Shown here piece after piece: positions 48,234-58,338 of a stretch of DNA of 64,000 nucleotides. Each line of letters begins with the position of its first letter. The first letter of the stretch is position 1. The notes below the pieces were generated by a model. That model saw nothing but the letters and a program-made list of their open reading frames with translations. It made no database searches and had not been told where the DNA came from. Position numbers and translations under genes: made by a program. Source of the DNA: Alnus glutinosa (Eukaryota > Streptophyta > Magnoliopsida > Fagales > Betulaceae); the NCBI RefSeq assembly GCF_958979055.1, contig NC_084890.1, positions 744,001 to 808,000 of the forward strand, given 5' to 3'.

Positions 48234-48540
48234 TAACTATTTAATATTGTTATATTGTTATATTGTTATATACTAAGTATTAATAACTTAATATGTTAAT
48301 TTAATATACTAAATATTGTTATCAAAGTATTATAATTAATATGTAATACTATATATATTATACTATATTTACTATTTACTAATATATATGTAAGATATGA
48401 ACGAGCTAACGAGTTGAACTAACGAGCCGGGCGAGCGATCCGGGCGAGCGATCCGGTCGAGCTTTAAACGAGCTGAGCTCGCGAGCCCCTATCGAGTTTT
48501 GTCGAGCGAATCGGGTATGTATCACTTACTAATCGAGCGA
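47620..48540. mobile_element. Transposon with GAGC-rich subterminal repeats
   Basis: The left (47,630-47,860) and right (48,395-48,540) ends are packed with 'cgagc' and 'gctcg' words ('gagccgagct', 'cgagcttgagctc', 'gagccgggcgagcg') around an AT-rich centre. That centre includes a TA microsatellite at 48,167-48,230. This is typical of non-autonomous hAT-like plant elements. The right edge touches the broken end of the membrane-protein frame at 48,545. Exact termini were not resolved. Confidence 0.55.
48167..48230. repeat. (TA)32 microsatellite
   Basis: Longest pure TA run in the window, inside the AT centre of the GAGC-rich transposon. Similar, shorter runs lie at 2,737-2,784, 21,720-21,755, 31,163-31,211, 32,969-33,018, 36,057-36,091 and 59,553-59,591. 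Confidence 0.9.
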
Positions 48541-48544
48541 ATTT

Positions 48545-48826
48545 CTACGGTATGGAAACATGTACTGTAGAAATAGAGCTTTTGGCTAGAATAGCAAGTA
48601 TGAGAAACATGTACTTCCTTTCCGGGGTGTGCGTGAAGAGTGAGAAAAGGGACGTGGAAAAGTAGACGCTGAAGGAATGTGGAAAGAACCAGATGAAGCC
48701 TGAGGAATAGCAAAGAAACAGAGAAAACAGAGAGACTGAGAGAACAAGCTGTAAAGTCCTTCTCAAGAACTGGTACTTGTCAAATTTGTCAGCAGTTTGG
48801 AGCTTCTGATCCTCATTTTTCTCCAT
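48545..48826 (-). pseudogene. Truncated small membrane-protein gene, DUF4408-like
   Basis: The likely start MEKNEDQKLQ (48,826) gives 93 residues. The frame is open 37 codons upstream, but that part does not look like family sequence. LRRTLQLVLSVSLFSLFLCYSSG forms one membrane segment, then a conserved-looking FPHSFSVYFSTSLFSLFTHTPERKY follows. In plant small membrane proteins of this kind as I remember them, the next stretch is a second hydrophobic segment ending near LAKSSG. Here it is shortened (MFLILAILAKSSI) and the frame soon stops beside a transposon edge. I read it as a 3'-truncated copy. The family assignment is from memory and not certain. Confidence 0.5.
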
Positions 48827-48939
48827 CTTTGTTTGTAAAGCAAAAGAGGGAGCTTTTTGTTGAGAGGAATATGGCCTTGAAAGGGTTGTTTTTGCTTTTG
48901 AATTGGTATGTAGGGTGAACATGAAGTCCCCCTCCAATT

Positions 48940-49720
48940 TATACCAGTTCTAAAACTGCTACAGTTTCTGACTGAATTTACAAAAAATGACCTAATTTAT
49001 TGCATAAAAAGGGATCCGGATTCTGAATAATTTATTACCCGACTAGGACAGACCGTCCGAAACCTGCTCGAAAAAATAAACCCTATAAAAACTCTTTCAA
49101 ATTTATGGTTGAAAGTTGAAACTACGTACTAATAATCTAAACATCTAAATTGTTGAGAATATGTATCCCATTGTACATAAATTGGAACTCCGAAACAACC
49201 ATGGCAAGTAGACCTAATTCATTTCATTTCTGGTTAGTATGACCTTTATTTGAAAGCATCAAATGCTAAGAGACAGAAGATGCGGTTACGAAAGGATTTT
49301 CCTTGAAGTTTCTAGGCTTCTTCTAGCTGTCACCATCTTTATGTTTTGGGATTCGGCTTGGGTGACCCACGGCCGGCGTTGAGGCGTGTCCCTTTGCTTC
49401 ATGTCATAAGATATATATTTTAATTTCGACTGAGACCGACTGGAGCCAAACTCCAATGTTTTCCATTTCTAGAATTTTTATTTTTTTTTGTTTTTGCTAC
49501 TTTCTCACTCCACTAATTAGTTTTGCGCCTAATATTAATTAAATGATTAAATTTTTAGAAATAATACTTTTATCTCACTTTATTGATATGTTATTGTCAA
49601 TCAACTTTTTCTTTTTTAATAACAATAACTGATTTAAACTGGCAGGTCAGCATGATAAGATAGTAGTAAAATAAAAAAAAATGTTTTCTAACATTACTCA
49701 TATCATAGAACTCCACCTTC
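48940..49720. other. Intergenic DNA without recognisable gene
   Basis: 5' flank of the truncated gene and ordinary spacer; nothing identifiable. Confidence 0.4.
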
Positions 49721-49724
49721 CTGG

Positions 49725-50330
49725 TGGCCGGGGCATGCCATGGCCGGCCTTGGTGGGTGCCGTGGTATGCTAGCTATGGGTTGCCATGGTGGGCTTAGTG
49801 GCATGCCGTGGCATGCTATGGCCGGCCTTGGTGGGTGCCCATTGGCTACCTTAGTAGGTATCGTGGCATGCTCATAGGCACTACAAACTGAGGTTAATTA
49901 GTGGCATGTAAGGGTTGGCTTGGTGGTTGTCATGGACTCATGGCCAGCATGCCATGGCCTGCCTTGGTGTGTGACATGGCTTGCCTTGGCCTGCCTTGGG
50001 GGATGTCGTGGCATACCATGGCCTGGCTTGAGGGGTGCCGAGATATGCCCATGGACACTACAAACCGAGGTTAGTGGCATGTCATGGTCTTCCTTGGTGG
50101 GTGTTGTGGGTGCCACGGCATGCATGCCTTGGTGGGTGCCACGACTTGTCACTACTTGCCTTGGTGGGTGCCACGGCATGCCTTGATTGTTACCATGGCT
50201 TGTCACTACTTGCTTTGGTGGGTACCATGACATGCCTTAGTGAGTGTCATGGCTTGTCACTACTTGCCTTGGTGGGTTCCATAGCATGCCTTGATGGATG
50301 TCATGGTATGCCTTGGTGGGCATGCTTTTA
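49725..50330 (+). repeat. GC-rich 54-bp minisatellite (half-unit about 27 bp)
   Basis: Units carry 'ccttggtgggtgccacggca', 'tgcc' and 'cttgtcactacttgc'. The word 'cttgtcac' recurs at 50,145, 50,199 and 50,253, a spacing of exactly 54. Earlier units (49,725-50,100) are more diverged around 'catgccatggccggccttgg'. Because 54 is a multiple of three, several frames stay open on both strands (for example 49,898-50,233 and 50,035-50,331). These repetitive translations are not called as genes. Confidence 0.88.
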
Positions 50331-50404
50331 ACAAAATTGATATAAAATGGAGTATGTACGGGCAAATTGTAGTTGATATTCACAAGGTCCTTTGTTCCTT
50401 CTAG

Positions 50405-50597
50405 AGCTGAAAAATATGTCATACAAAAAGGGAGGTAAATTCAGCGGCACATAAGCTTGCAAAAGATGGGGTCTATTATGACACAAATTGAATATGAATT
50501 GATTGTATCCCGGAAAGTATTTGAGAAATTGTTCTATCAGAGATTCGTACTCTGAAATTTATGAATGAAATTAAAAATATTTATTCAAAAAAAAGAA
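50405..50597 (+). mobile_element. LINE 3'-end fragment
   Basis: A frame near 50,429 reads REVNSAAHKLAKDGVYYD, the end of the LINE RNase H-like domain. It is followed by a short 3' UTR and the same A-rich tail ('tttattcaaaaaaaagaa') as the fragment at 4,466-4,710. It starts just after the minisatellite. Confidence 0.7.
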
Positions 50598-50689
50598 CTC
50601 CACCCTCCTTGTCGTGCGTGAATTAAGAGTCGATATCTGCCCCATGAACACTAAAGAAACTATCTTAATTATATAGTTTGTTTACTTGT

Positions 50690-50915
50690 GTAACAAAATT
50701 CAAAACTAGCATAACTAGAAATGATACAGTTAGTTAGAGTAATTATAGACGTTATACTTATGTTTTTCTTGTATTCCTCTAAAAATGATGTGATTTTTAA
50801 AATTATCATTTGATTTATGATAAATCACTATTGAATTTTGATCAAATTGTGATTTTAAAAACTACATGAGTTTTAGAGGGATACAAAAGAAACATGAATA
50901 TATGACGTCTAGAAT
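50690..50915. mobile_element. MITE of the 'cctctaaaa' family
   Basis: 'gacgttatacttatg', 'tttttcttgtattcctct' and 'aaaaatgatgtgatttttaaaa' at the left pair with 'ttttaaaaactacat', 'agagggatacaaaagaaac' and 'catgaatatatgacgtc' at the right. Confidence 0.65.
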
Positions 50916-51359
50916 TATTCAACTCAATCACTACCATTTTGTTAGCAAAACCTCGTAATTACCTCCGAAGATTGGGATATGGCTTGGATCCAATTCCAGA
51001 ATGGAACTCGGCCTATTAGAATTGGGGCATGTGTCCAATAATAGAACACAATCAACATGTATTCTAATCTCAACGGGTCCAAATTAAATGCATGTTTGCT
51101 TGAAAAATGGGACATATATATTGCGTCTAACACAAATCAATGGACTTCACGTTACATGTGGCCAAATCAATTCCATTTTTATACACAATTCAAAGGCTGG
51201 CTTCCTTTGCAAGGTTGCATATGTTTACGCGAATCACGGCTCTCGTCCAGCCAGTCATTCCCCATTTTAAGCAAAATCAACTTTGAAATTCTGTTAATGA
51301 TGCATGCCTCCTTGAAATACGACTCTTGTTTACTCATTACTCTCTTCTAGACCCATAAG

Positions 51360-52260
51360 CAACTGACAGCAAGAATTTCATCCAACATTAATTGCTCAAG
51401 TTTAAACACGATGTGCATTCCATTCCTAACGATCTCTTAATAAAAAATAATTAATTTAATCATTTAATTAATATTTTAACATCTTCTATCGCATGTAAGC
51501 TCAAATTCTTCCTCAATAGAATGAGACCTAACACATAATGCACATGAGATGTGAATATTACATAAACAAATTTTGAATTCAAGACTTTTGCTGCTTTGAT
51601 ACCATGTTGAATTACCAATTATTCTAAAAGTTTAAGGTAATAGAAAAAAAAAAATTTATTCATTTGATTAATATTTTACCAGCCGAGACTTGAACTGGCA
51701 ACTCTATTTTTCATGTTTCTAAGGGTAAAATTGTTTTTCTTAATTATATCAAAACTCAATGGGAGATTTTAATAATATTGCTTGAAAAAACTTTCGGGCC
51801 ATGGATGCATTCCCATTTCTTCAACCCCCAACCCCCCCCCCCCCACCCCCCCCCCCCCCCCACCCCCCCCCCCCCCCCCCCCAAGTCCAGTTCCCAGTTG
51901 TCTAGCTTCCTGTTTCTTTTTTTTTTGGTTTTAGTTGTTTGTTTTCTACTTTTTGTTGTGTTATATTTGCCCAGAAAAAGAAAAAAAAAAAGAAAAACAA
52001 CAACAACAACAAAAGTAATGATGTTTCCATCTGATGAAGACATTTAAAACATTATGAGAAAGAAAAGATCGATACAACTATATATATAGTGAATACATAT
52101 GCTTAAGGTTGTCGTTTATTCTAGCATGCATGCATACGAGTATTTTTCATATATATTATAAACCAATATTATTACATGGAGCTAGATTGGGCATGAGGCC
52201 GGTGAGATCGATCGGGAGTACGTAGCGCGCACTTCAATATTCGCCATGATCGAACATGGG
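51360..52260. other. Spacer with a C-rich tract, 3' flank of the DUF7722 gene
   Basis: A tract of almost pure C (51,824-51,882, broken by single A bases) lies about 380 bp beyond the stop codon of the next gene. Otherwise AT-rich. The open frames across the tract (proline on one strand, glycine on the other) are artefacts of composition. Confidence 0.6.
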
Positions 52261-52263
52261 TAA

Positions 52264-52614
52264 TCAATATTGATTAGGCCACAGGAATGCCCCCATTGCA
52301 TATGCCCTCTTTTCATCAAGAGTGCCCTCAAAGCTCAGCCCGTATTGCTTGAGAAGAAGCTCCACCTTCCACTCCTCCATCTTCTCGTAGTCTGTCTTAT
52401 TGTAGCGAGGGTAGTGGAGAGGCATTTGGAACCCTGAAGGCTGTTTCTCCTCGCAAGCCTGCTGCATCTCAGGCAATATAATTCCTCCATTACTAGGGAC
52501 CTTTAAGATCTTGACATGATCTCCTTGCACGCCTTCTTCATTTGCGTGCATCTTAGTGTCCTTTGGGGATCCCAAAATATGACATGCAGAATGGAGAAGC
52601 CACCTGAAAGCCAT
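52264..52614 (-). CDS. DUF7722-family plant protein
   Basis: A 116-residue protein from the methionine at 52,614 (MAFRWLLHSACHILGSPKDT). The frame is open 27 codons further up, but that part is a translation of a purine-rich leader, so the inner start is preferred. The conserved block is the C-terminal half: GFQMPLHYPRYNKTDYEKME, then EWKVELLLKQYGL, SFEGTLDEKRAYAMGAFLWP and the end NQY. This block is the DUF7722 signature as I recall it from plant proteins of unknown function. The N-terminus is a short variable region without a clear signal peptide. The length is usual for the family and the frame is undamaged. Leader 'ctctctcgatc' repeats lie just upstream. Molecular role unknown. Confidence 0.82.
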   Translation of the reverse strand: MAFRWLLHSACHILGSPKDTKMHANEEGVQGDHVKILKVPSNGGIILPEMQQACEEKQPSGFQMPLHYPRYNKTDYEKMEEWKVELLLKQYGLSFEGTLDEKRAYAMGAFLWPNQY

Positions 52615-52872
52615 GTCTGTCTCTCGATCTCTCTCGATCCCTCGCTCTCTTTCTTCACAGCTAGAGAGAGACGTACGAAACTTTAATTTAGACAATTTAG
52701 ACTTTGCGTTTTAAAGCTAAAATCTTAACAGACTGCAGTCGTTTATATAGGCAGCTAGCCATAGGACCCGTGACTCGTGAGCGACAAAACTGCGCGTCAT
52801 ATGCGCGCATTAATACAGGCAAAATTTGAATCCCATACGATATCTAAACAAAAAAAATCAATAAATATCAAG

Positions 52873-53055
52873 AGAAATGATCCCTACACTTATTTTTCAC
52901 AATAGTTTTATAACAAGATGACGTGGTTGGTAATATTTTATTATTTTTTTATATAAAAAAAAAAACAAAAAATAAAAAAAATAATAAAAATATTATCAGC
53001 CACGTTAACTTGTTGTGGGACTGTTGTAAAAAATGAATGTAGGGATCATTTCTCA
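52873..53055. mobile_element. MITE with 17-bp perfect ends
   Basis: GAGAAATGATCCCTACA at the left and TGTAGGGATCATTTCTC at the right are exact inverted copies. Inner pairing includes 'acaagatgacgtggttgg' and 'cagccacgttaacttgt'. About 183 bp and AT-rich at the centre. Confidence 0.82.
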
Positions 53056-53309
53056 AATATTAATTGAAAGGTGTCATTATAATTAATTTGATTGTTATTC
53101 CTTAATAGGTTACTCTATATTTATTATATGATTAGTCTCTTTTCTCGTACGTAAGAAAACAATGATTGAGTCGCTTTCTGATCAGGAACCATTATTCAAT
53201 AATGTTGAGTTGCTTCTTAATTAATTAGAATTTTCGGAGTCTTACGTGCTATCACTAAATGGGGGTCTTAGCTAGATGAGCTACCTATCCTGTTAATTGG
53301 CCGGCAAAA

Positions 53310-54800
53310 CAAGCAAGGCAATAGGATATTCCTTTAAAAATTAAAAGAAGAAGAAAAAAAAAAGTTGGGTTTGTTTTTATGCAGTCAAGTTGTTATTATT
53401 ATTATTTGATTTAAGACTATTGGTAAGATTGAAATTTCTTATAATTAGAGTGCTCAAAGTGGGAGTGCGTAGGCTCATGACCTGCCTTCCAATTGGATTG
53501 CATGAAGAGGGGTTGTGGGGCTTGCCTATATATAATTTGGGCAGTCCACAAAGAATGGGGTGTGGGGGCCTACACCTTTAAGGGTGAGTGGGCTGTAATT
53601 CCATTTTTTGCAATTTGGTTACCCTAAGAACATCTTAGTGAGTTCTCTATTTTAAAATTTTCATCAAAATTTGGTAAAAAACTAAAAAAAGTATACTTCA
53701 ACAAACTTTCTATAATTTTTCTATTTTGCTCTTATTAGAATTTCATTTCAAATTTAGCTTACAAATTTCATGAACTATTGAATATTTAATCATTTCTCTC
53801 TCATTTCGCTTCACTTTTCATTTTTCCTCTGTTCTCATTTGTTAGGAGTGGTTGCTTAAAACCAATTAAAAAATTAATATCTAATTGAAATAGAGAAATA
53901 TTTGAAGAGTTTGATGTAGAAAATTTGTTAAAAGTAGTAATTATTAAAATAACAAAACTAGATTTTTTAGCTAAAATTTAGAAAAAATTTGGAAAGCTCA
54001 CTAGAGATGCTCTTAATTGTAAGAAAAGTAATACCACCTACTACATCCTCATTTTATTGGATTTATGTGTCATGTTCATCAATCAATGAATAAACTATTG
54101 TTAAAAAAAAAAAAATCAATGTCTAATGGACACTAGCACATATGTCCAAATACAATACTACAATAAAATGGGATGTGGTGTGTTCTTATAAAATCTTAAG
54201 CGCATGAATCATGCAACCAAACTGCATACCCTTTGTGATTATTTATACACTATTTGAATTTGTTTTTGTATTGTTGTTGGGGAACTCACCTCATTTTCAT
54301 TTATAGGATTGTCCATTATTTCTTCCTCTCAAATCAAGAGTAGAAAGAATTCTCCTCTGTAACCATTTCCTTATTCAATTAAAAATATATATATATGTGA
54401 AGCTATCCAAATTACACTTGAAATGGACACCACCATGTCGGAAGGATAAAGATCCTCCATAGTTAAAATTAATGGGAGAGGAGCCCCTTAGTATAAAAAT
54501 AAGGACAAAATTATTCTTTCATAATTTTTTAGACAATTTTATCCTCCTACTTAAACTAAGCAAGTTGAACCGGAAAAGATCCAAATAGATGTAGGAATTG
54601 TAGCGGGTTCAAATGTTGATCCCCTACCAATACTTTGAAAAGTGGCACAATTATATATCCTTACCAATTTCAGACAGAGTTAAATACAAATAAAAAATTA
54701 AAGAGTCGGTTCCCCTTTGCTAGCTGGATCCACTCAGGTAGGCCTATAAAAAGAAACAAAGCAAACCCAAAAGAAACCCAAAAAGAAGATAAATGATTCC
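53310..54800 (+). repeat. Tandem duplication, copy A (partner 56,280-58,335)
   Basis: Collinear words shared with copy B: 'aataggatattcctttaaaa', 'gttgggtttgtttttatgca', 'cctacacctttaagggt', 'tccttattcaatt', and the promoter and leader text 'aggcctataaaaagaaacaa'. Copy A ends near 54,840, just where copy B reaches its start codon. It therefore contains a promoter but no gene. Confidence 0.88.
54745..54752 (+). promoter_or_regulatory. Duplicated TATA box (TATAAAAA) of copy A
   Basis: Same TATAAAAA word and flanks as at 58,258. Downstream text 'cttcttcaacacaacagg' aligns with 'ctcttttggaacacaacaatgg' of copy B, but the ATG is absent. If active it would drive the GC-rich region beginning near 54,900. 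Confidence 0.5.
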
Positions 54801-54990
54801 CGCACTATGCTAGCACTTCTTCAACACAACAGGCTGACGTGTAAAGCTATTTGAAAGTGAAAACCGATTGGAGGGGAATGAAATTTCATTTCCCCCCAAC
54901 GTAGCTCTCTCTCTCTCTCTCTCTCTCAATGCAACGTTGAGCTACTAGAAATCGCCGCCGGTCGCTCGCCGATCGTCTCCTTCAGTATGC

Positions 54991-55365
54991 ATGAAACCCC
55001 CGCCCCCTCTCCCTCTCTCTCACTGGCCGGTCATCGACGGTGTTGGTTCTGTCTCGCCGCTCGCTCGCCCTTTTCTGTCTCCTCTGTCTGAAACCGACAT
55101 TGTCTCCTTCGTCCAACCCCACCCCTCTCTCTACGTTGAACCGGCGGCGTTTGTTCTCTCGGCGGTCGGCCATCCTTCACCGGGGGTTTGGCGACTGGAT
55201 CTGTCTCCGGCGACGCCACAAAAGGTACTCTCCGGCTCTCTCTCTCTCTCTCCCCGTTGAGCTAACATTTTTATTTTATGGTCTCCATTTTTATAGATCT
55301 CATTGCCGTCCTCTGTCTCTATTAGCCGTTGTTCTTCTCTACCAGTACCGTCTCCACCGCCGGTG
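54991..55365 (+). CDS. Possible first exons of an unidentified or truncated gene
   Basis: A CT-repeat leader (54,907-54,928) precedes a GC-rich frame from the ATG at 54,991 (MKPPPPLPLSHWPVIDGVGS). A donor-like 'aaaag|gtactc' at 55,225 and acceptor-like 'tatag|atctca' at about 55,298 join in phase, and the frame then runs to a second donor-like 'ccg|gtgact' at 55,365. The predicted peptide is proline- and serine-rich with no domain I recognise, and no following coding exon was found. It may be the 5' end of a non-coding transcript or of a gene that has lost the rest. Low confidence. Confidence 0.22.
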
Positions 55366-56605
55366 ACTCTCTTTCTTTCTCTGAAATTATTGTTTAAAAT
55401 TATTGAATCATATTGTTGAATTTTTTTGTGGGTTCTGATTCGGTTTGAGGGAGAAATAAATTCGGTCTTTTGTTTGTTGTTGGATGATGTTAGTGATTTT
55501 CTTGGTTCTGATTGTTGGAAGGTGTTTGAGATTTTGCTTGGTTCTGATTTGGTTCTGTTGTTCTGCGTATTGCTCAAGGGACTCCTCCACTGGTAAGTTG
55601 ACTGTGAAGAGTTTTCCATGTGATGATTTTTTGTTCTCCATGCTAGTAATTAGTATCCATCGTTTGCTTGCTTTCATATTGTGGGAGTTGTTTTTATCTC
55701 ATTGAATGTATGCATATAGAAATTGCTTTGTAAAGTTTCTGTTTTGGAGTATTTATGTAAAATTCTATTAGATACTTAATCTTCATGTATCACTGATTGT
55801 TTTGTTGCTTATTAGAATCACTTTGTTAGGTTTCTGTCATGGAGTAATTATGTCTTGTCTTGGATACCCAGTTTCATTTACTTGTACATATGAAAACTTG
55901 AAATTTTCTGAGTGCATGTGAAGCATTGCGTTAATGTTACCTTGCATTGGTAGGCTGACTCTTGCTTGCATAAGGGGTGGGCATCAATGCTCCAGTAAGT
56001 AGGTGATGCTCCCCTGATCACCTTCATGTTTTGCATGCATGTTGAGTGTAGCCACTTCATTTAATGGTTGTCAAAGATTAGGATTGAATAGTGCTTGCTC
56101 ATTCCTGCCCTTTAAGGCCAACATTCAGTAATGAGCTTTTAAACCTTTATTGTTGATTCAATTTTAAGAGACAATTATATAAACTCATAGCTAAGTTCTT
56201 ACTCTAGTTTGTTTTAATTGTAATATTATTTGAGTATGAATTAAATCCACAATGTCAAAGCTCAATCCAATGTGATCGTAACAATAGGATATTCCTTTAA
56301 AAAAATTTAAAAAAAAAAGTAAGTTGGGTTTGTTTTTATGCAATCAAGTTGTTATTATTATACTTACAAAAAAAAAAATTGTTATTATTATTATTAGAAA
56401 GGAAAGAGCGATGACATTATTATTATTATTTAATTTAGGACTACTGGTAAGATCGAAATTTCTTATAATTAGAGTGCCCAAAGAGAGAGTGCCTACGTAG
56501 TTCACCTGCAATTCGGACAGTTAACAAAGAAGAGGTATAAGGCTCATGACTTGCCCTCCAATTGGATTGCCTGGAGAGGGGTTGTGGGGTTGCTTATAAT
56601 TTGGG

Positions 56606-56756
56606 TGGGTTGTGATTCATATACAACAAGATTTATACAATTTTTACACAATACACTCATATAGGGTACGGTGGGATCCATGTGGTGGATCCCACTTACA
56701 TGAGTCACATTCATGTGAGTGTGTTGTGTAAATTTGTTGTGTAAATATCATTTCTC
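56606..56756. mobile_element. Hairpin MITE inserted in copy B
   Basis: 'tatacaatttttacacaata' pairs with 'gtgtgttgtgtaaatttgt', and the centre 'gtgggatccatgtggtggatcccac' is a compact palindrome. AATTTGGG (56,598-56,605) and AATTTGAG (56,757-56,764) are a likely 8-bp target duplication. Copy A has an uninterrupted 'ataatttgggcagtcc'. It resembles the hairpin at 810-907 in its 'gtacaacaa'-type words. Confidence 0.75.
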
Positions 56757-57103
56757 AATTTGAGCAGTCCATAAAGAATGAGGTGTGGGGGCCCTACACC
56801 TTTAAGGGTAAGTGGCGTTGTAATTCTATTTTTTGCAATTTGGTTACCCTAATTGTAATAAAAGTAATATCACCTACTAAACCATCATTTTATTTGACTT
56901 ATGTGTCATGCTCATCAACCCTTGAATAAATTATTATTAAAAAAAAAATCAATGACATATGAACACTAGTACATATGCCGAATAAAAATGGGGTGTAGTG
57001 TGTTCCAGTAAAAAATCTTAATTTGTTATGGGTCTATTATTGGAGAGCCCATTTCATTTTTGTTTATAAGATCGTTCACTCTTTCTTCCTTTAGGATTAA
57101 AAG

Positions 57104-57992
57104 TGTTGGTACAGTTTTCGGTATGGTGACGTGTCGCCTGATGATTCGCTGCTGGGTTCTGATCTACTACCTCAATCCTGCAAAAAGAACAAACAACTCG
57201 TCGGGGGTGCCGACTACGCCCACTCCGATGCCTAAGTCAGTTTAAATCAATTTTCTGCAGAGTATTCTTAATCTTAATCTCAAGAGCTTAGAGAATTCGT
57301 CCCATACCTGGTGCGGCTATCGTATTTATAGGCTGGACTTGCAGTCTTACCAGATTTGCAATCTTACTAGAATTCTTGACACCTAGTTGGATTAGGAGTT
57401 GGAGTCCTAGCTTAGTTGAACTTTAACCATATCTTCAGGGAATTCGGATGGGATTGTAGAGTCGGAAGTCGATTGCGTTTGTACCTCTTTAAACTTGATT
57501 CCGTATCAATAACTATCTTATCCCATTAATTATGGAATTGTGGTTTATCCCTGATCTTCTGGGATTATATTCTCATCGCATTCTAAGACAACTGCGGCAT
57601 ACTTCAATCAACCTCCGAGGTGATGATATCCGGGATATGTTCGCTCCGACTTGGAGATCTCGGGGTATCGCCGCACCATAACAGGTTTGTGTAAGGCCGA
57701 GATGTTGTCGCGCTGAATCGATATTACACCGAGGCGTTATTACCCCGAGGCGCTATTACCCCGAAGCGTTATTACTCCGAGACACAGATACCCGAGATAT
57801 GTTTGCTCTGTTCAGACTAGGAGATCCAGGGATATACCGTAGCCTGAAATGTGAAGACCGAGATGTCTTTATATGTCCGAGACGTCTTTATACCTAGACG
57901 ATCTTTCTTTGTTGGGCGGAACAAATGTCCGAGACATAACTCCGAGATGTCTTTGAATCCACGTGTCTCTAGGGTTGATTTTATCCCTAACA
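57104..57992. mobile_element. Solo LTR (889 bp) with AAAAG target duplication
   Basis: It starts TGTTGGTACAG and ends ATCCCTAACA. AAAAG stands on both sides (57,099-57,103 and 57,993-57,997), and copy A of the tandem duplication shows the uninterrupted site. It has 'atttataggct' near 57,330 and 'ccgatgcctaagtcag' near 57,227, both also found in the LTR at 33,093, so the two are related. The right half has short repeated 'ccgaggcgttattac' units (57,729-57,775). No internal region. Confidence 0.92.
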
Positions 57993-58257
57993 AAAAGCGG
58001 AAATAATTCCCCTCTATATCCCTTTCCTTATTCAATTGAAAATAAAATAAAATAAAATAAAAAAATCTTTGAAGCTATCCAAATTATACTGAAAATGGAC
58101 ACCCCCATGTAGGAATCCCAGTGGGTTCAAATGTTGATCCCCCTACCAATTATCCTTACCAATTTCGGACAGAGTTTAATACAAATAAAAAATTAAAGAG
58201 TCGGTTTCCCTTTGCCTTTGGGTCTGAATTTGCTAGCCGGATCCACTCAAGTAGGCC

Positions 58258-58265
58258 TATAAAAA
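58258..58265 (+). promoter_or_regulatory. TATA box of the 202-residue gene
   Basis: TATAAAAA lies 81 bp before the ATG at 58,339, which leaves room for a leader of about 50 bp. It is duplicated at 54,745 in copy A. Confidence 0.6.
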
Positions 58266-58338
58266 GAAACAAAGCAAACCCACAAGAAACCCAAAGAGAA
58301 AGAAGGAAATTAATCTCACTCTCTTTTGGAACACAACA

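Larger units (their letters stand above)
56280..58335 (+). repeat. Tandem duplication, copy B, with two later insertions
   Basis: Collinear with copy A. It is interrupted by a hairpin MITE (56,606-56,756) and a solo LTR (57,104-57,992), both absent from copy A. It ends at the start of the 202-residue gene and provides that gene's promoter. Confidence 0.88.

Noticed and set aside
49725..50330. Regularly spaced repeats considered as a CRISPR array
   Set aside because: The repeats are contiguous tandem units without unique spacers, and the genome is clearly eukaryotic.
49898..50331. Overlapping frames of 111, 98 and 88 codons on both strands
   Set aside because: They are translations of a 54-bp minisatellite, whose period keeps frames open automatically.
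51756..52047. Frames of 95 and 89 codons, rich in glycine or proline
   Set aside because: Direct result of the C-rich tract at 51,824-51,882.
55031..55619. Minus-strand frames of 162, 89 and 62 codons
   Set aside because: Antisense to a GC-rich CT-repeat region; translations are low-complexity and overlap splice-like signals on the other strand.
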